Positions 1 through 6,729 of a stretch of 14,738 bases of DNA are shown here, piece after piece. The stretch is from contig JABZYJ010000035.1 of assembly GCA_015265235.1 (NCBI GenBank), forward strand, positions 1 to 14,738. Direction: 5' to 3'. This stretch comes from Selenomonas sp. Lineage in GTDB: Bacteria; Bacillota; Negativicutes; Selenomonadales; Selenomonadaceae. The notes beneath the pieces are model-generated. The model did no database searches. It was not told the origin of the DNA and saw nothing but the letters and a program-made list of their open reading frames with translations. Both the position numbers and the translations under genes were made by a program. Each line of letters opens with the position of its first letter. Position 1 is the stretch's first letter.

Positions 1-486
1 CGGCTATTTATGCTGCGGACACGCCAGAGTGCTGCCTATAAAGGAGTGATGGCGTTGATCCTAAAACATGGGAGTAAAGACTTTATCAGCGGGCAGAGCA
101 TGGACTTTACCCAGTTCAAGGCGGCAAATATCGACATCCATCATATTTTTCCACGCAGCTACTGCATTAAGCGCGGTTTCCCCGAGGAAAAGTGGGATTC
201 TGTCATCAACAAGACGCCGATCTCCTACATCACAAACCGTGAAATTGGTGGTATTGCTCCGAGTGAGTATCTGAAACGGATCTCTGCCAAGGTTGACCGG
301 AGTGACCTGATGAAGTATCTCTCCTCACATTGGATTACAATGGAGGACTGTGAGGCAAACGATTTCGATGCGTTTATGCGCCATCGGGCGACGGCTCTTC
401 TCGATGCCATTGCTGCTGCAATGGGAAAGAGAATCGTTGGGCGTGACAGCGAGGAAATTGTACTGAAGTTTGGTTCGTCGGTATAG
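1..486 (+). CDS. DUF262/DUF1524 (HNH) family protein, C-terminal part only
   Basis: The reading frame is open from base 1, so this is the 3' end (about 161 codons) of a longer gene whose start lies outside the window. The visible part matches the C-terminal region of COG1479 proteins (DUF262 followed by DUF1524): a YKGVMALILKHGSKDF segment, then DIHHIFPRSYC, the HxxP-type HNH nuclease signature, then an INKTPISYITNREIGG segment and an APSEYL motif. Family members include the GmrSD modification-dependent restriction enzymes and the BrxU/SspE-like defence nucleases, in which the N-terminal DUF262 domain is a ParB-like NTPase. Whether this copy is a defence protein cannot be told without its N-terminus. 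It is somewhat AT-richer than the genes downstream, which fits an accessory gene. No clear terminator follows it. Confidence 0.85.
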   Translation, partial: RLFMLRTRQSAAYKGVMALILKHGSKDFISGQSMDFTQFKAANIDIHHIFPRSYCIKRGFPEEKWDSVINKTPISYITNREIGGIAPSEYLKRISAKVDRSDLMKYLSSHWITMEDCEANDFDAFMRHRATALLDAIAAAMGKRIVGRDSEEIVLKFGSSV

Positions 487-587
487 GCTTTTGCGTCTCT
501 TTGAGTAGGGAGATCTCGTTTATACAGCCATTGTCATTGCTTCATTTTATCAGTGCTATCTTAGAGTAGAACTACATCGGTGAGGGG

Positions 588-1754
588 CTACCCCTTTTTC
601 ACAGGCGGAAGGAGGAAGGCGAACACAGCGGGGATGAGGGCGATGGCGGCGACGGTGAGGAGCGCCGTCGTGAGTCCCTGTCCATCTGCGATATGGCCGA
701 GCACGGGCGTAAAGACGCCGCCGACACTGACCGCGAGGCCGAGCGTCACGCCTGAGGCAAGCCCCACGCGGTTCGGGAGGTACTGCTGACCGAGCACCAC
801 CATCGGGCTGTAGATGAGACTGAGCGACGCCGCAATCGGCAGGAGAAGCAGGGCGGCGAGCACGAGGGAGTGTACCTGTGTAAAGAGGAAGATGCACGGC
901 GGCAGAATCACCGCCCCGATGCGGATCATGCGGTGATAGCCATAGCGGTCGGCGAGCCGTCCGCCGAGCAGCGTACACGCCGCGCCGATCGCGTAGTAGA
1001 CGCTCAGCACGGCGTTGCCCATCGCCTCCGTCTGCCCGAGCTCCTGAATCCAGTACAGCGCGAGGAAGGTATTGATGCCGAAGAAAATGATCGAACGCCC
1101 AAAGACAATGGCGGTCAGACGCAGGAACGAGCTCCACTGATCGACGCCCTGCGGACGAGCCTTTGCCTCCGCCGCCTGCGGTGCAGCGTTCAGCTCGTAG
1201 AGCCCGTGCAGATGATGGCGGAAGACGGCGCAGATGATGACCTCGGGGACGAGAAAGACGAGCGTTCCCACGAGACCGAACGTCGTCACGGCGGCGGTCA
1301 TGACCACAGGACCGAGGGCAAAACCGAGATTGCCGCCGAAAGAAAAGATGCTGATATTCTTCGCGCGTTCGCCCTCCGCCGAGGCGTGATGGACGAGCCG
1401 CGCCGCCTGCGGGTGGAACATCGCCGCGCCCGTCCCGCTCACCGCGACTGCCGCGCACAGAGCGGAGAACGTCGTCACCACACCCGTGAGCGCCATGCCG
1501 CCGCCGGCGAGGAGGAGCCCGAGCGGAATCAGCCACGGGCAGTTGTGCCGGTCGGCGAGCTGCCCAAAGATCGGCTGCACCACCGAGCCAACGAGATTTG
1601 AGAACAGCACGAGCGTCGCCGCCGTCGCATAGTCGTAGTGATAGGCCGCGATCAGGAACGGCAGCACCGCCGCGAGCGCACCCTGATTGATGTCCGAGCA
1701 CAGATGCCCGCATGAGATCAGATAGTTATAGGTCCTTACCTTTGTTGTTGCCAT
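588..1754 (-). CDS. MFS exporter, fosmidomycin-resistance (Fsr) type
   Basis: Predicted 388-residue inner-membrane drug:proton antiporter of the major facilitator superfamily with about 12 hydrophobic segments. The N-terminal HLCSDINQGALAAVLPFL segment is typical of the Fsr group (fosmidomycin/antimicrobial exporters), and GQLADRHNCPWLIPLG and GGRLADRYGYHRMI are the two MFS loop 2-3 and loop 8-9 motifs (G-x-x-x-D-R-x-x), one in each half of the protein. I place the start at the ATG at 1754 because AGGGGG lies 8 nt upstream; an upstream in-frame ATG at 1808 would run through the promoter and has no such site. It lies 125 bp downstream of the TPM gene on the same strand but appears to have its own promoter inside a nested inverted repeat. 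The substrate cannot be read from the sequence. Confidence 0.88.
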   Translation of the reverse strand: MATTKVRTYNYLISCGHLCSDINQGALAAVLPFLIAAYHYDYATAATLVLFSNLVGSVVQPIFGQLADRHNCPWLIPLGLLLAGGGMALTGVVTTFSALCAAVAVSGTGAAMFHPQAARLVHHASAEGERAKNISIFSFGGNLGFALGPVVMTAAVTTFGLVGTLVFLVPEVIICAVFRHHLHGLYELNAAPQAAEAKARPQGVDQWSSFLRLTAIVFGRSIIFFGINTFLALYWIQELGQTEAMGNAVLSVYYAIGAACTLLGGRLADRYGYHRMIRIGAVILPPCIFLFTQVHSLVLAALLLLPIAASLSLIYSPMVVLGQQYLPNRVGLASGVTLGLAVSVGGVFTPVLGHIADGQGLTTALLTVAAIALIPAVFAFLLPPVKKG

Positions 1755-1759
1755 ACAAA

Positions 1760-1824
1760 ATGCCCCCTGCCGAATGAGATGCGTTCTATTATAGAACAAA
1801 ACGGGCACTCATGGTAGGGGGCAT
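1760..1824. repeat. Nested inverted repeat with operator-like core before the MFS gene
   Basis: Outer arms ATGCCCCCTGCC (1760-1771) and GGTAGGGGGCAT (1813-1824) are complementary except for one position; an inner ATGAG/CTCAT pair and a core 15-bp palindrome GTTCTATTATAGAAC (1783-1797, 7-bp arms around one base) lie inside. The core overlaps the -10 hexamer and looks like a repressor site. On the minus strand the downstream outer arm contains the AGGGGG ribosome binding site of the MFS gene, followed by TTTT. Confidence 0.7.
1788..1793 (-). promoter_or_regulatory. -10 hexamer of the MFS gene promoter
   Basis: A perfect TATAAT on the minus strand, 33 bp before the MFS start codon. The -35 region around 1811-1816 is a poor match (TACCAT), so the promoter may be weak or need an activator. 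The hexamer lies in the centre of a 15-bp palindrome. Confidence 0.55.
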
Positions 1825-1879
1825 ATGTGACTTAAGTTCTTTTCTATCAATAGACATACAGGCACATTCATAAAGACGC

Positions 1880-2674
1880 TCAATACTTCCCGCCCGTGCC
1901 GCCGTGGCTGCCGCCGCCCGAGGAGGACGATGACGAGGAGGAGGATTTTGCCTTCGCCGTGCGCACGACGCGCGAGGTGATGTAGTTGTCGTCGCTCTGT
2001 GTGAGCTGAAAGCTCTTGTGATCGAGGTATGCATCCGCTGCTGCTGCCGCGGCGATGTTACTCATCTTGCGGATCAGGAAGCAGCGAACGAGACAGAAGA
2101 TGGCGACGGCGAGGAGAGCAGCGATGCCAAGTGCTGTCGCATTGAACGCCGTGCGTGGGTCGTAGGGCGTACCTTCCTTCTCATAGTGAGTGAGCATCAT
2201 GTCCGTCGTTTTGGCGTAGGCGGTAAACGCATCCGCATAGCGGTTCTCGCGCAGATCGGGGAGGAACGCTTCGGTCAGCGCATCCATGCACCTGCCGTCG
2301 GTGATGCGCGTGCGCATGTTGCTGCTGCTGGAGATATGCCAGTCGCGATCCTTCGGCGCAATGAGAAGGACGATCGCACCGTTTTCTGCCGTGGGTGCGA
2401 GGCGGTCATTGATCTCGTTTGCCGCCAGCGCCGCACTTTTGCCGTGGAGATCCTTCAGCGTATAGACGGCGATACGTGCCCCGTGCGCCGCACTGAGCTC
2501 CTCGAGCGTTGTGTTCAGTGATGCCGCCTCAGCCGCGGAGAGCAGACCCGCCTCATCCGACAGGAGAGGGGCGCTGCCCGCTGCTGGGGCGGCATTTGCC
2601 GATATTTGCAGGGCACATATTGCCATGAGAAACAGGAGAAGTGCAACCGAGATACGATGTATTTGCTTTGTCAT
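1880..2674 (-). CDS. TPM-domain membrane protein, YdjH-like
   Basis: 264 residues. A signal peptide with hydrophobic core (roughly residues 8-28, ending near ANAAPAA) precedes a TPM domain (about 35-165), including LLSDEAGLLSAAEAASLN and an ENGAIVLLIAPKDRDW strand. One transmembrane helix (about 188-207) is followed by a cytoplasmic tail with nine consecutive serines and a glycine-rich end (GGGSHGGTGGKY), a tail style common in TPM proteins. It is the third gene of an SPFH - zinc ribbon - TPM set resembling B. subtilis ydjI-ydjG-ydjH. TPM domains occur in membrane-associated proteins linked to photosystem or respiratory-complex maintenance; enzymatic activity is uncertain. Its AGGAG site overlaps the stop codon of the upstream gene, suggesting translational coupling. 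Confidence 0.85.
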   Translation of the reverse strand: MTKQIHRISVALLLFLMAICALQISANAAPAAGSAPLLSDEAGLLSAAEAASLNTTLEELSAAHGARIAVYTLKDLHGKSAALAANEINDRLAPTAENGAIVLLIAPKDRDWHISSSSNMRTRITDGRCMDALTEAFLPDLRENRYADAFTAYAKTTDMMLTHYEKEGTPYDPRTAFNATALGIAALLAVAIFCLVRCFLIRKMSNIAAAAAADAYLDHKSFQLTQSDDNYITSRVVRTAKAKSSSSSSSSSGGGSHGGTGGKY

Positions 2675-2683
2675 GACACTCTC

Positions 2684-3784
2684 CTATCCGATGATGTACT
2701 TGATGGCGTAGTAGAGCAGCGGCAGCGCAATCAGCGCGGGGATGAGCGGATAGCGGAGTGCCTTGCGGCGGTCGATGGGCAGCGAGCCGACGACCTTTCC
2801 CGTCTGCCCGTTCATCATGAATGTATAGGGCTGGTTCTCGTAGCGCGTCGTGAGAATCCACACGGGCACCATTGCATAGCGCACCGCGCCGTCCCGCTTT
2901 GCGATCTGCGCATTGCCATCGAGACTGCGGCGGTGATAGCCCTTGACCGTGTCCGCGAGGATGCTGACCGCACTCGTGCGCACGCGCCGATCAATGCGCG
3001 GCGCGGAGGCCTTGGCATCGACATCATATTTGTCTGCGAGATGCCCGGCAAGATAGGCGGGAGAAAAGGGGATGAGCGCGCTGAAGTCAAATGGTTCGAT
3101 GCTCTCCATATAGTTGTCGTCCATACGACGACTGCCGTCTGCGGGGACGGCGTGAAATGACATCGTACCGCTGCGGTGACAGGAGTAGATGCGTGTCTCC
3201 GTGATGGTCTCATCCGAGGTCTCCGTCACATAGTCGGTCTCCGCACGGAACGTCGCACTTGCGCTGACATCGGCATCAAAGAGCCAGAACGGAACGTACA
3301 TCGACTGGATCTCCTTGATGCGGTTCGCGTCCTTGAATGCATCGGGGAGCAGCCACCGCCCTTGGTAGAACTTCTTGAGCGCGGCGACGGCGTCCTCCTT
3401 CGTCTTTTTGAACGGAATGATGACCGCAGGGCGCAGCATCCCGTCGAAACGGCGCGGGAGGAGGTTCGGACTGCCGCAGTAGGCACAGGAGGTCGCCATC
3501 GTATTGGCGTCGGAGACCAGTTCCGCACCGCAGGCAGAGCAGGTCTGCACCTGCATCGCGGCGCGCTCCTCCTCTGACCACTGCGCATCCGGCTCGTTTG
3601 CCGCGGCCTCCTTCTCCTCTGCCGTCTTGGCGGCTGCCTCCTCCTGTGCACGGTAGCGCTCCTCGAGGGCAGCGGCATCCAGCTCCGTATGACAGTGCGC
3701 GCAGACAACGCGCGCATCCCCCGGATGAAAACTGAGGGGCGCGCCGCAGTTCGGACATTGATAACTGACGGTTGTTTCGGCCAT
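2684..3784 (-). CDS. Double zinc-ribbon membrane protein, YdjG-like
   Basis: 366 residues. Two zinc ribbons are visible: CPNC...CAHC (Cys 10/13/28/31) and CSAC...CAYC (Cys 82/85/100/103), separated by an Ala/Glu-rich probable coiled coil (about 40-75). A soluble beta-rich middle region follows (FKKTKEDAVAALKKFY, then IQSMYVPFWLFDADV). The C-terminus is a single hydrophobic helix (about 342-365) ending the protein, so the bulk should face the cytoplasm. Homologues are often misannotated as primosomal protein N' or helicase because of the zinc ribbons; there is no helicase motif here. In B. subtilis, YdjG with YdjH is reported to form a membrane complex that interacts with the phage-shock protein PspA. 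The gene is 47 bp after the SPFH gene and 9 bp before the TPM gene. Confidence 0.85.
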   Translation of the reverse strand: MAETTVSYQCPNCGAPLSFHPGDARVVCAHCHTELDAAALEERYRAQEEAAAKTAEEKEAAANEPDAQWSEEERAAMQVQTCSACGAELVSDANTMATSCAYCGSPNLLPRRFDGMLRPAVIIPFKKTKEDAVAALKKFYQGRWLLPDAFKDANRIKEIQSMYVPFWLFDADVSASATFRAETDYVTETSDETITETRIYSCHRSGTMSFHAVPADGSRRMDDNYMESIEPFDFSALIPFSPAYLAGHLADKYDVDAKASAPRIDRRVRTSAVSILADTVKGYHRRSLDGNAQIAKRDGAVRYAMVPVWILTTRYENQPYTFMMNGQTGKVVGSLPIDRRKALRYPLIPALIALPLLYYAIKYIIG

Positions 3785-3831
3785 GAGTTTACCTCGCTAT
3801 TTGGCTGGCGTATGGTGCCCCTGCAAGAGGC

Positions 3832-5160
3832 CTACTGCTTATCCTTCTCATCAAACGCATCACCGCACTGCGGGCAGAACTTCGGCGGATGCGTCGGGTC
3901 GTCGGGCGTCCAGCCGCATTTGTCACAGCGATAGAGCGGTGCTCCTGCGGGACGCGGCTTGCCGCACTCCGTACAGAAATTGCCCTGATTCACAGCGCCG
4001 CACGTACACGTCCACCCCGCGGGGATAGGACGGGGCTTGCCGCACTCTGCGCAGAACTTCCCCGTGTTGCCCGCATGGCCGCAGGCACATGTCCACCCCT
4101 CCGTGCTCTGCCCCTGCTGGGTCTGTGCGGGGAATGGATTCACCGCGCCGCCTGCATTGCCCTGCGGGCCGAACGTACCCATTGCGCCCATACTGAGATT
4201 GCCGACCATGCCGAGCCCCATAAAGCTCGATGCAACGCCGTTCTCGTTGCTTGCTGCCGTGCGTATCGCGTCTGCTGCTGCACCTGCGATACGGCCGGCG
4301 CGCAAGTTCGCATCACTCATGATCGCGCCGTCCTGCAGATCTTTGATGCGCTGCTCATCGCGTTCGTCCGCCTTGACGCTCGACACACCGAAGGAGATAA
4401 TTTCAATGCCGCGTTTTTCGCCCCACTCGGCAGACAGCTCAACGGCGAGTGCGTCACGTATCTCCTTCGTATAGTTAATGAGCTGCGAGTAGCGGATACC
4501 CTGCGCTGCGATGCGTCCGAATGCGGGCTGCAATGCCGTCAGCAGCTCGCTGCGCAGCTGCTCGTCGATCTCGCTGCGCATATAGTCGCCGTCCACGTTG
4601 CCGCAGACATTGGTATAGAAGAGAATCGGATTCGCGATACGGTAGCTGTACGTGCCGAAACAGCGGATGTTCACGTTGAGCGTATAGGCGCCGAGCACCG
4701 TCTCAAACTGGATCGACTGTGCCGTGCCGTACTTATTGCCGATGATCTCCTTTGTATTGACATAGTAGATGCGCTGATCCTTCGCAGGATCGCCACCGAA
4801 CGTAAAACGTCTGCCGATATTGCGCAGCACCGCCTTCAGATCGCTCGCGAGATCGCCGCCGAACACCGTCGGCTCGGTCGAGGCATCGTACGTGTATGCG
4901 CCCGGCTCCGCGCAGATCTCCACGACCTTGCCCTGATCGACGATCATCATGCACTGCCCGACATTCACCACAACGACCGAGCCCGTCGTGATGATATTGC
5001 TCTCACCGCTTGTGTTCGAGCTGCGCCCGCGCGCACTCGTGCGCTTTTCGCCCTTTGCGACCAGCGTGTCGGCATCGAGGCTGTCACAGCAGTAGAACTC
5101 CTTCCACTGGTCGGCGAGAACCCCGCCCACCGCGCCGGCAGCTGCCTGAATCAGTCCCAT
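3832..5160 (-). CDS. SPFH-domain protein with three C-terminal zinc ribbons, YdjI-like
   Basis: 442 residues of the 'virion core protein' SPFH group. The N-terminus (MGLIQAAAGAVGGVLADQWK) is a short amphipathic/hydrophobic stretch that probably holds it to the membrane. The SPFH/band-7 core covers about residues 25-270, with the expected late motif EKRGIEIISFGVSSVKADE. A Gly/Met-rich linker (about 310-350) leads to three zinc ribbons: CACGH...CAEC (355-381), CTCGA...CTEC (382-409) and CDKCG...CPQC (410-435). Oligomeric SPFH proteins form membrane scaffolds; the B. subtilis homologue YdjI is needed to bring PspA to the membrane. It is the first gene of its cluster, with a strong AAGGAGG site 6 nt before the ATG. 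No pspA-like gene is adjacent. Confidence 0.9.
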   Translation of the reverse strand: MGLIQAAAGAVGGVLADQWKEFYCCDSLDADTLVAKGEKRTSARGRSSNTSGESNIITTGSVVVVNVGQCMMIVDQGKVVEICAEPGAYTYDASTEPTVFGGDLASDLKAVLRNIGRRFTFGGDPAKDQRIYYVNTKEIIGNKYGTAQSIQFETVLGAYTLNVNIRCFGTYSYRIANPILFYTNVCGNVDGDYMRSEIDEQLRSELLTALQPAFGRIAAQGIRYSQLINYTKEIRDALAVELSAEWGEKRGIEIISFGVSSVKADERDEQRIKDLQDGAIMSDANLRAGRIAGAAADAIRTAASNENGVASSFMGLGMVGNLSMGAMGTFGPQGNAGGAVNPFPAQTQQGQSTEGWTCACGHAGNTGKFCAECGKPRPIPAGWTCTCGAVNQGNFCTECGKPRPAGAPLYRCDKCGWTPDDPTHPPKFCPQCGDAFDEKDKQ

Positions 5161-5200
5161 CGTTTTTCCTCCTTAGGTTCTGTCACTCAATACGAGAATC

Positions 5201-5238
5201 ATTTTAACATAAGTACGGGAAAAGGGGATTAGAATTCA
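5201..5238 (-). promoter_or_regulatory. Candidate promoter region of the ydjIGH-like cluster
   Basis: On the minus strand TAAAAT (5201-5206) could be a -10 element 40 bp before the SPFH start, but no good -35 lies at the right distance. Alternatively TGAATT (5233-5238), 15 bp, CGTA (5214-5217) resembles an extracytoplasmic-function sigma promoter (TGAAAC-16-CGTA). Both are weak matches. Confidence 0.3.
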
Positions 5239-5378
5239 ATATAAAGACAGAAAGGAAAAAGTATTAAGTCAGCAAATGACATGTATGCTGCGACGATATA
5301 AATCGCTAAAAGTTTAACGAGACCTTGCGACAATTAAACTTGCAATTTGCCCCTTGGCATACAATGCAGAAAAATTCC

Positions 5379-5407
5379 TTGCCATGCACTCGCTCCTATG
5401 ATATAAT
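5379..5407 (+). promoter_or_regulatory. Promoter of tRNA-Ser
   Basis: TTGCCA (5379-5384), a 17-bp spacer and TATAAT (5402-5407), ending 22 bp before the mature tRNA. Immediately after the -10 is a TGCGAC-TT-GTCGCA inverted repeat (5407-5420) at the expected transcription start. Confidence 0.8.
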
Positions 5408-5429
5408 GCGACTTGTCGCACAGCGGCAT

Positions 5430-5518
5430 GGAGAGGTGTCCGAGTGGTCGAAGGTGCTTGACTCGAAATCAAGTGTGGTGATGAGCCACCGTGGGTTCGA
5501 ATCCCACCCTCTCTGCCA
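5430..5518 (+). tRNA. serU-like: tRNA-Ser (anticodon CGA), CCA encoded
   Basis: All arms can be drawn. Acceptor stem GGAGAGG (5430-5436) pairs with CCTCTCT (5508-5514). Anticodon stem CTTGA/TCAAG (5457-5461, 5469-5473) holds loop CTCGAAA with anticodon CGA at 5464-5466, reading UCG. A long variable arm (GTGG...CCAC) marks it as a class II tRNA, as serine tRNAs are. T arm GTGGG-TTCGAAT-CCCAC (5491-5507). Discriminator G at 5515, followed by encoded CCA. It has its own promoter and terminator. Confidence 0.97.
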
Positions 5519-5524
5519 GTAAAA

Positions 5525-5671
5525 TCAAGGCTTCCGAGCGTTTCGCCCGGAAGCCTTTTTCTGTTCTATTTTTATTTTTGACAGCCTTTTTGACATCATG
5601 GCATTTTTAAAGAGATGCTCGGACTGTGACCCGCAGATCGCGTCGAGGAGCACGTGATAGGTCTCCGGCAT
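5525..5671 (-). CDS. Short ORF (48 codons) translationally coupled to the Abi gene, doubtful
   Basis: An ATG at 5671 follows the Abi stop codon (TAA at 5681-5683) at once, and the sequence TAAAGGA makes the stop codon overlap a good ribosome binding site. The product would begin MPETYHVLLDAICGSQSEHL and end in a lysine/arginine-rich tail. The first 25 codons are GC-rich and look protein-like; the rest runs antisense through the tRNA-Ser terminator, so the tail is probably an accident of that hairpin. I do not recognise it. It may be a remnant of a longer gene cut off when sequence joined next to the tRNA, or simply chance. Confidence 0.3.
   Translation of the reverse strand: MPETYHVLLDAICGSQSEHLFKNAMMSKRLSKIKIEQKKASGRNARKP
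5527..5560 (+). terminator. Rho-independent terminator of tRNA-Ser
   Basis: Perfect 10-bp stem AAGGCTTCCG / CGGAAGCCTT (5527-5536, 5548-5557) with a GC-rich loop, followed by a T-run, 9 nt after the CCA end of the tRNA. Confidence 0.93.
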
Positions 5672-5680
5672 GACAATCCT

Positions 5681-6628
5681 TTATAACTTAGAAAGATAGG
5701 TCATGGGGAATCCCATTTCTTGATTTATATCGTGGAGTATCTCCTTGGGGATCTGGGCTTCCATTCTGGCGTAATGCTTTTTGAGGTGCTTTTTCAGCAT
5801 TCTGAAATCGGATTTCTTGGAGAATACCTTTAGCGTGATGAGGATAGCCAAAACATCAGTTTTTCCTCGGATATAGTTTTGTGCGTTGTTTTGAGGAATC
5901 TCTAACTCTGCGTGTATTTTTGTATCTGGAATCAAACGCTGAAATTTGTATTTTTTGTTCGGCATATAGATTCGGCTGCCATGCGCACAGGTGTTGCGGA
6001 TGTCGCTGAGAAAATAAATAAAGCCGTCCAGCTGATTTGCTGACAACTTAAACTGCTTTGCAATAGAGGATTGCTCATTTACTTTCATACACGAGTAAAA
6101 ATGAGCGACTTGCCCAAATGACGTAACGCTGTTCAAAACCCATAAGGGGACGTAACCGTAAGCTTTTATATAATGGCATATTGAGTTTGTTCCCTTTTGG
6201 GTGTAGTACCTGATTGCGTTTTCCAGATTTGTTATCGTGCGGGAAGCAAAACGTCGGTTTTCAGGACTGTCATTCTTGAAGCAGTTGGGGTCTAAATACT
6301 GCCTATGGTCATAGCCGTGAATTTCTGAGAAATGGTAAGCGATGAGTGACTTTATATGCTTTTCAATTTTAATCAGTTCTGTAAGAAAATAAGAGCGCAT
6401 TACCTGATCGAATGAATATAATGCGTACACCTGCTCAAAGGTAGTTCCCTTTGCGTAACGCTCCGGATTCATACCTCTAATAAAATGCTTCTTGTACCCG
6501 TTGATGACGTTGTAATAGTCATCCTGCTGCATGCAGTTTGTAAAGAATCTTGGATGTGGGATGATTAAACCGCGACTTTCCAAGAGCTCACGTTGTTCTG
6601 TATATGTGCGGAATCTCTTATGTTCCAT
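5681..6628 (-). CDS. Abi family (Abi_2 / AbiD-AbiF type) HEPN protein
   Basis: 315 residues. The N-terminal half carries the Abi_2 hallmarks: a helical start with EQRELLESRGLII, then DDYYNVINGYKKHF (about 37-49) and an acidic/aromatic helix with YFLTELIKIEKHIKSLIAYH (80-99). The conserved C-terminal motif RNTCAHGSR holds Arg211-x4-His216, the R-x4-6-H active-site pattern of HEPN ribonucleases. Lactococcal AbiD/AbiF proteins cause abortive infection, stopping phage growth at the cost of the cell, probably by RNA cleavage. The gene is clearly AT-richer than its neighbours and lies beside a tRNA gene, both signs of transfer. AGGAG 6 nt before the ATG directly follows the U-run of a terminator, so its expression should depend on read-through from the RNA unit upstream. 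Target and phage range are unknown. Confidence 0.9.
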   Translation of the reverse strand: MEHKRFRTYTEQRELLESRGLIIPHPRFFTNCMQQDDYYNVINGYKKHFIRGMNPERYAKGTTFEQVYALYSFDQVMRSYFLTELIKIEKHIKSLIAYHFSEIHGYDHRQYLDPNCFKNDSPENRRFASRTITNLENAIRYYTQKGTNSICHYIKAYGYVPLWVLNSVTSFGQVAHFYSCMKVNEQSSIAKQFKLSANQLDGFIYFLSDIRNTCAHGSRIYMPNKKYKFQRLIPDTKIHAELEIPQNNAQNYIRGKTDVLAILITLKVFSKKSDFRMLKKHLKKHYARMEAQIPKEILHDINQEMGFPMTYLSKL

Positions 6629-6639
6629 CGGTTTCTCCT

Positions 6640-6686
6640 AAAAAGACGAATGACCCTAGCGCCTTGGCGTTAGGGTCATCGTTGTC
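6640..6686 (-). terminator. Terminator/attenuator immediately before the Abi gene
   Basis: Read on the minus strand, the stem pairs ATGACCCTA-type arms (6650-6658 with 6671-6679) and continues through GCGC/GCGT to a short apical loop; a weaker lower stem (GACGA against the 6682-6686 side) extends it. Five T residues (6640-6644) follow the stem, and the next bases are the AGGAG of the Abi gene. Confidence 0.85.
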
Positions 6687-6723
6687 CAAGGTAGTGACCG
6701 AAGCCACGCCGAGGATCCTCTGT
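6640..6723 (-). ncRNA. Candidate abiF-type leader/antitoxin RNA
   Basis: A transcript from the promoter at 6730-6758 would start near 6723 and end in the terminator before the Abi gene, giving about 85 nt. In order it can form a small hairpin from the palindrome GAGGATCCTC (6711-6720), a hairpin GTGGC-TTCG-GTCAC (6694-6707, cUUCGg tetraloop), a single-stranded CCTTGG (6686-6691), and the long terminator hairpin (6645-6686). A computationally defined conserved RNA motif named abiF, found upstream of abiF-like genes, is known to me; this arrangement agrees with it, but I could not compare it with the covariance model. Confidence 0.65.
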
Positions 6724-6729
6724 ATCTGT

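Noticed and set aside
556..1713. 385-codon minus-strand frame overlapping the MFS gene
   Set aside because: Shifted-frame shadow, Arg/Gly-rich; the MFS frame has transmembrane segments and family motifs.
1760..1824. Nested inverted repeat as a miniature transposon (MITE)
   Set aside because: No target-site duplication and the repeat holds the promoter and SD of the following gene; a regulatory role explains it better.
3889..5232. 447-codon plus-strand open frame opposite the SPFH gene
   Set aside because: Composition typical of an antisense shadow; the minus-strand frame has an SPFH core, zinc ribbons and a strong SD.
5491..5518. tRNA-Ser 3' end as an attachment site of an integrated element
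   Set aside because: I found no second copy of the tRNA 3' end elsewhere in the window and no integrase gene.
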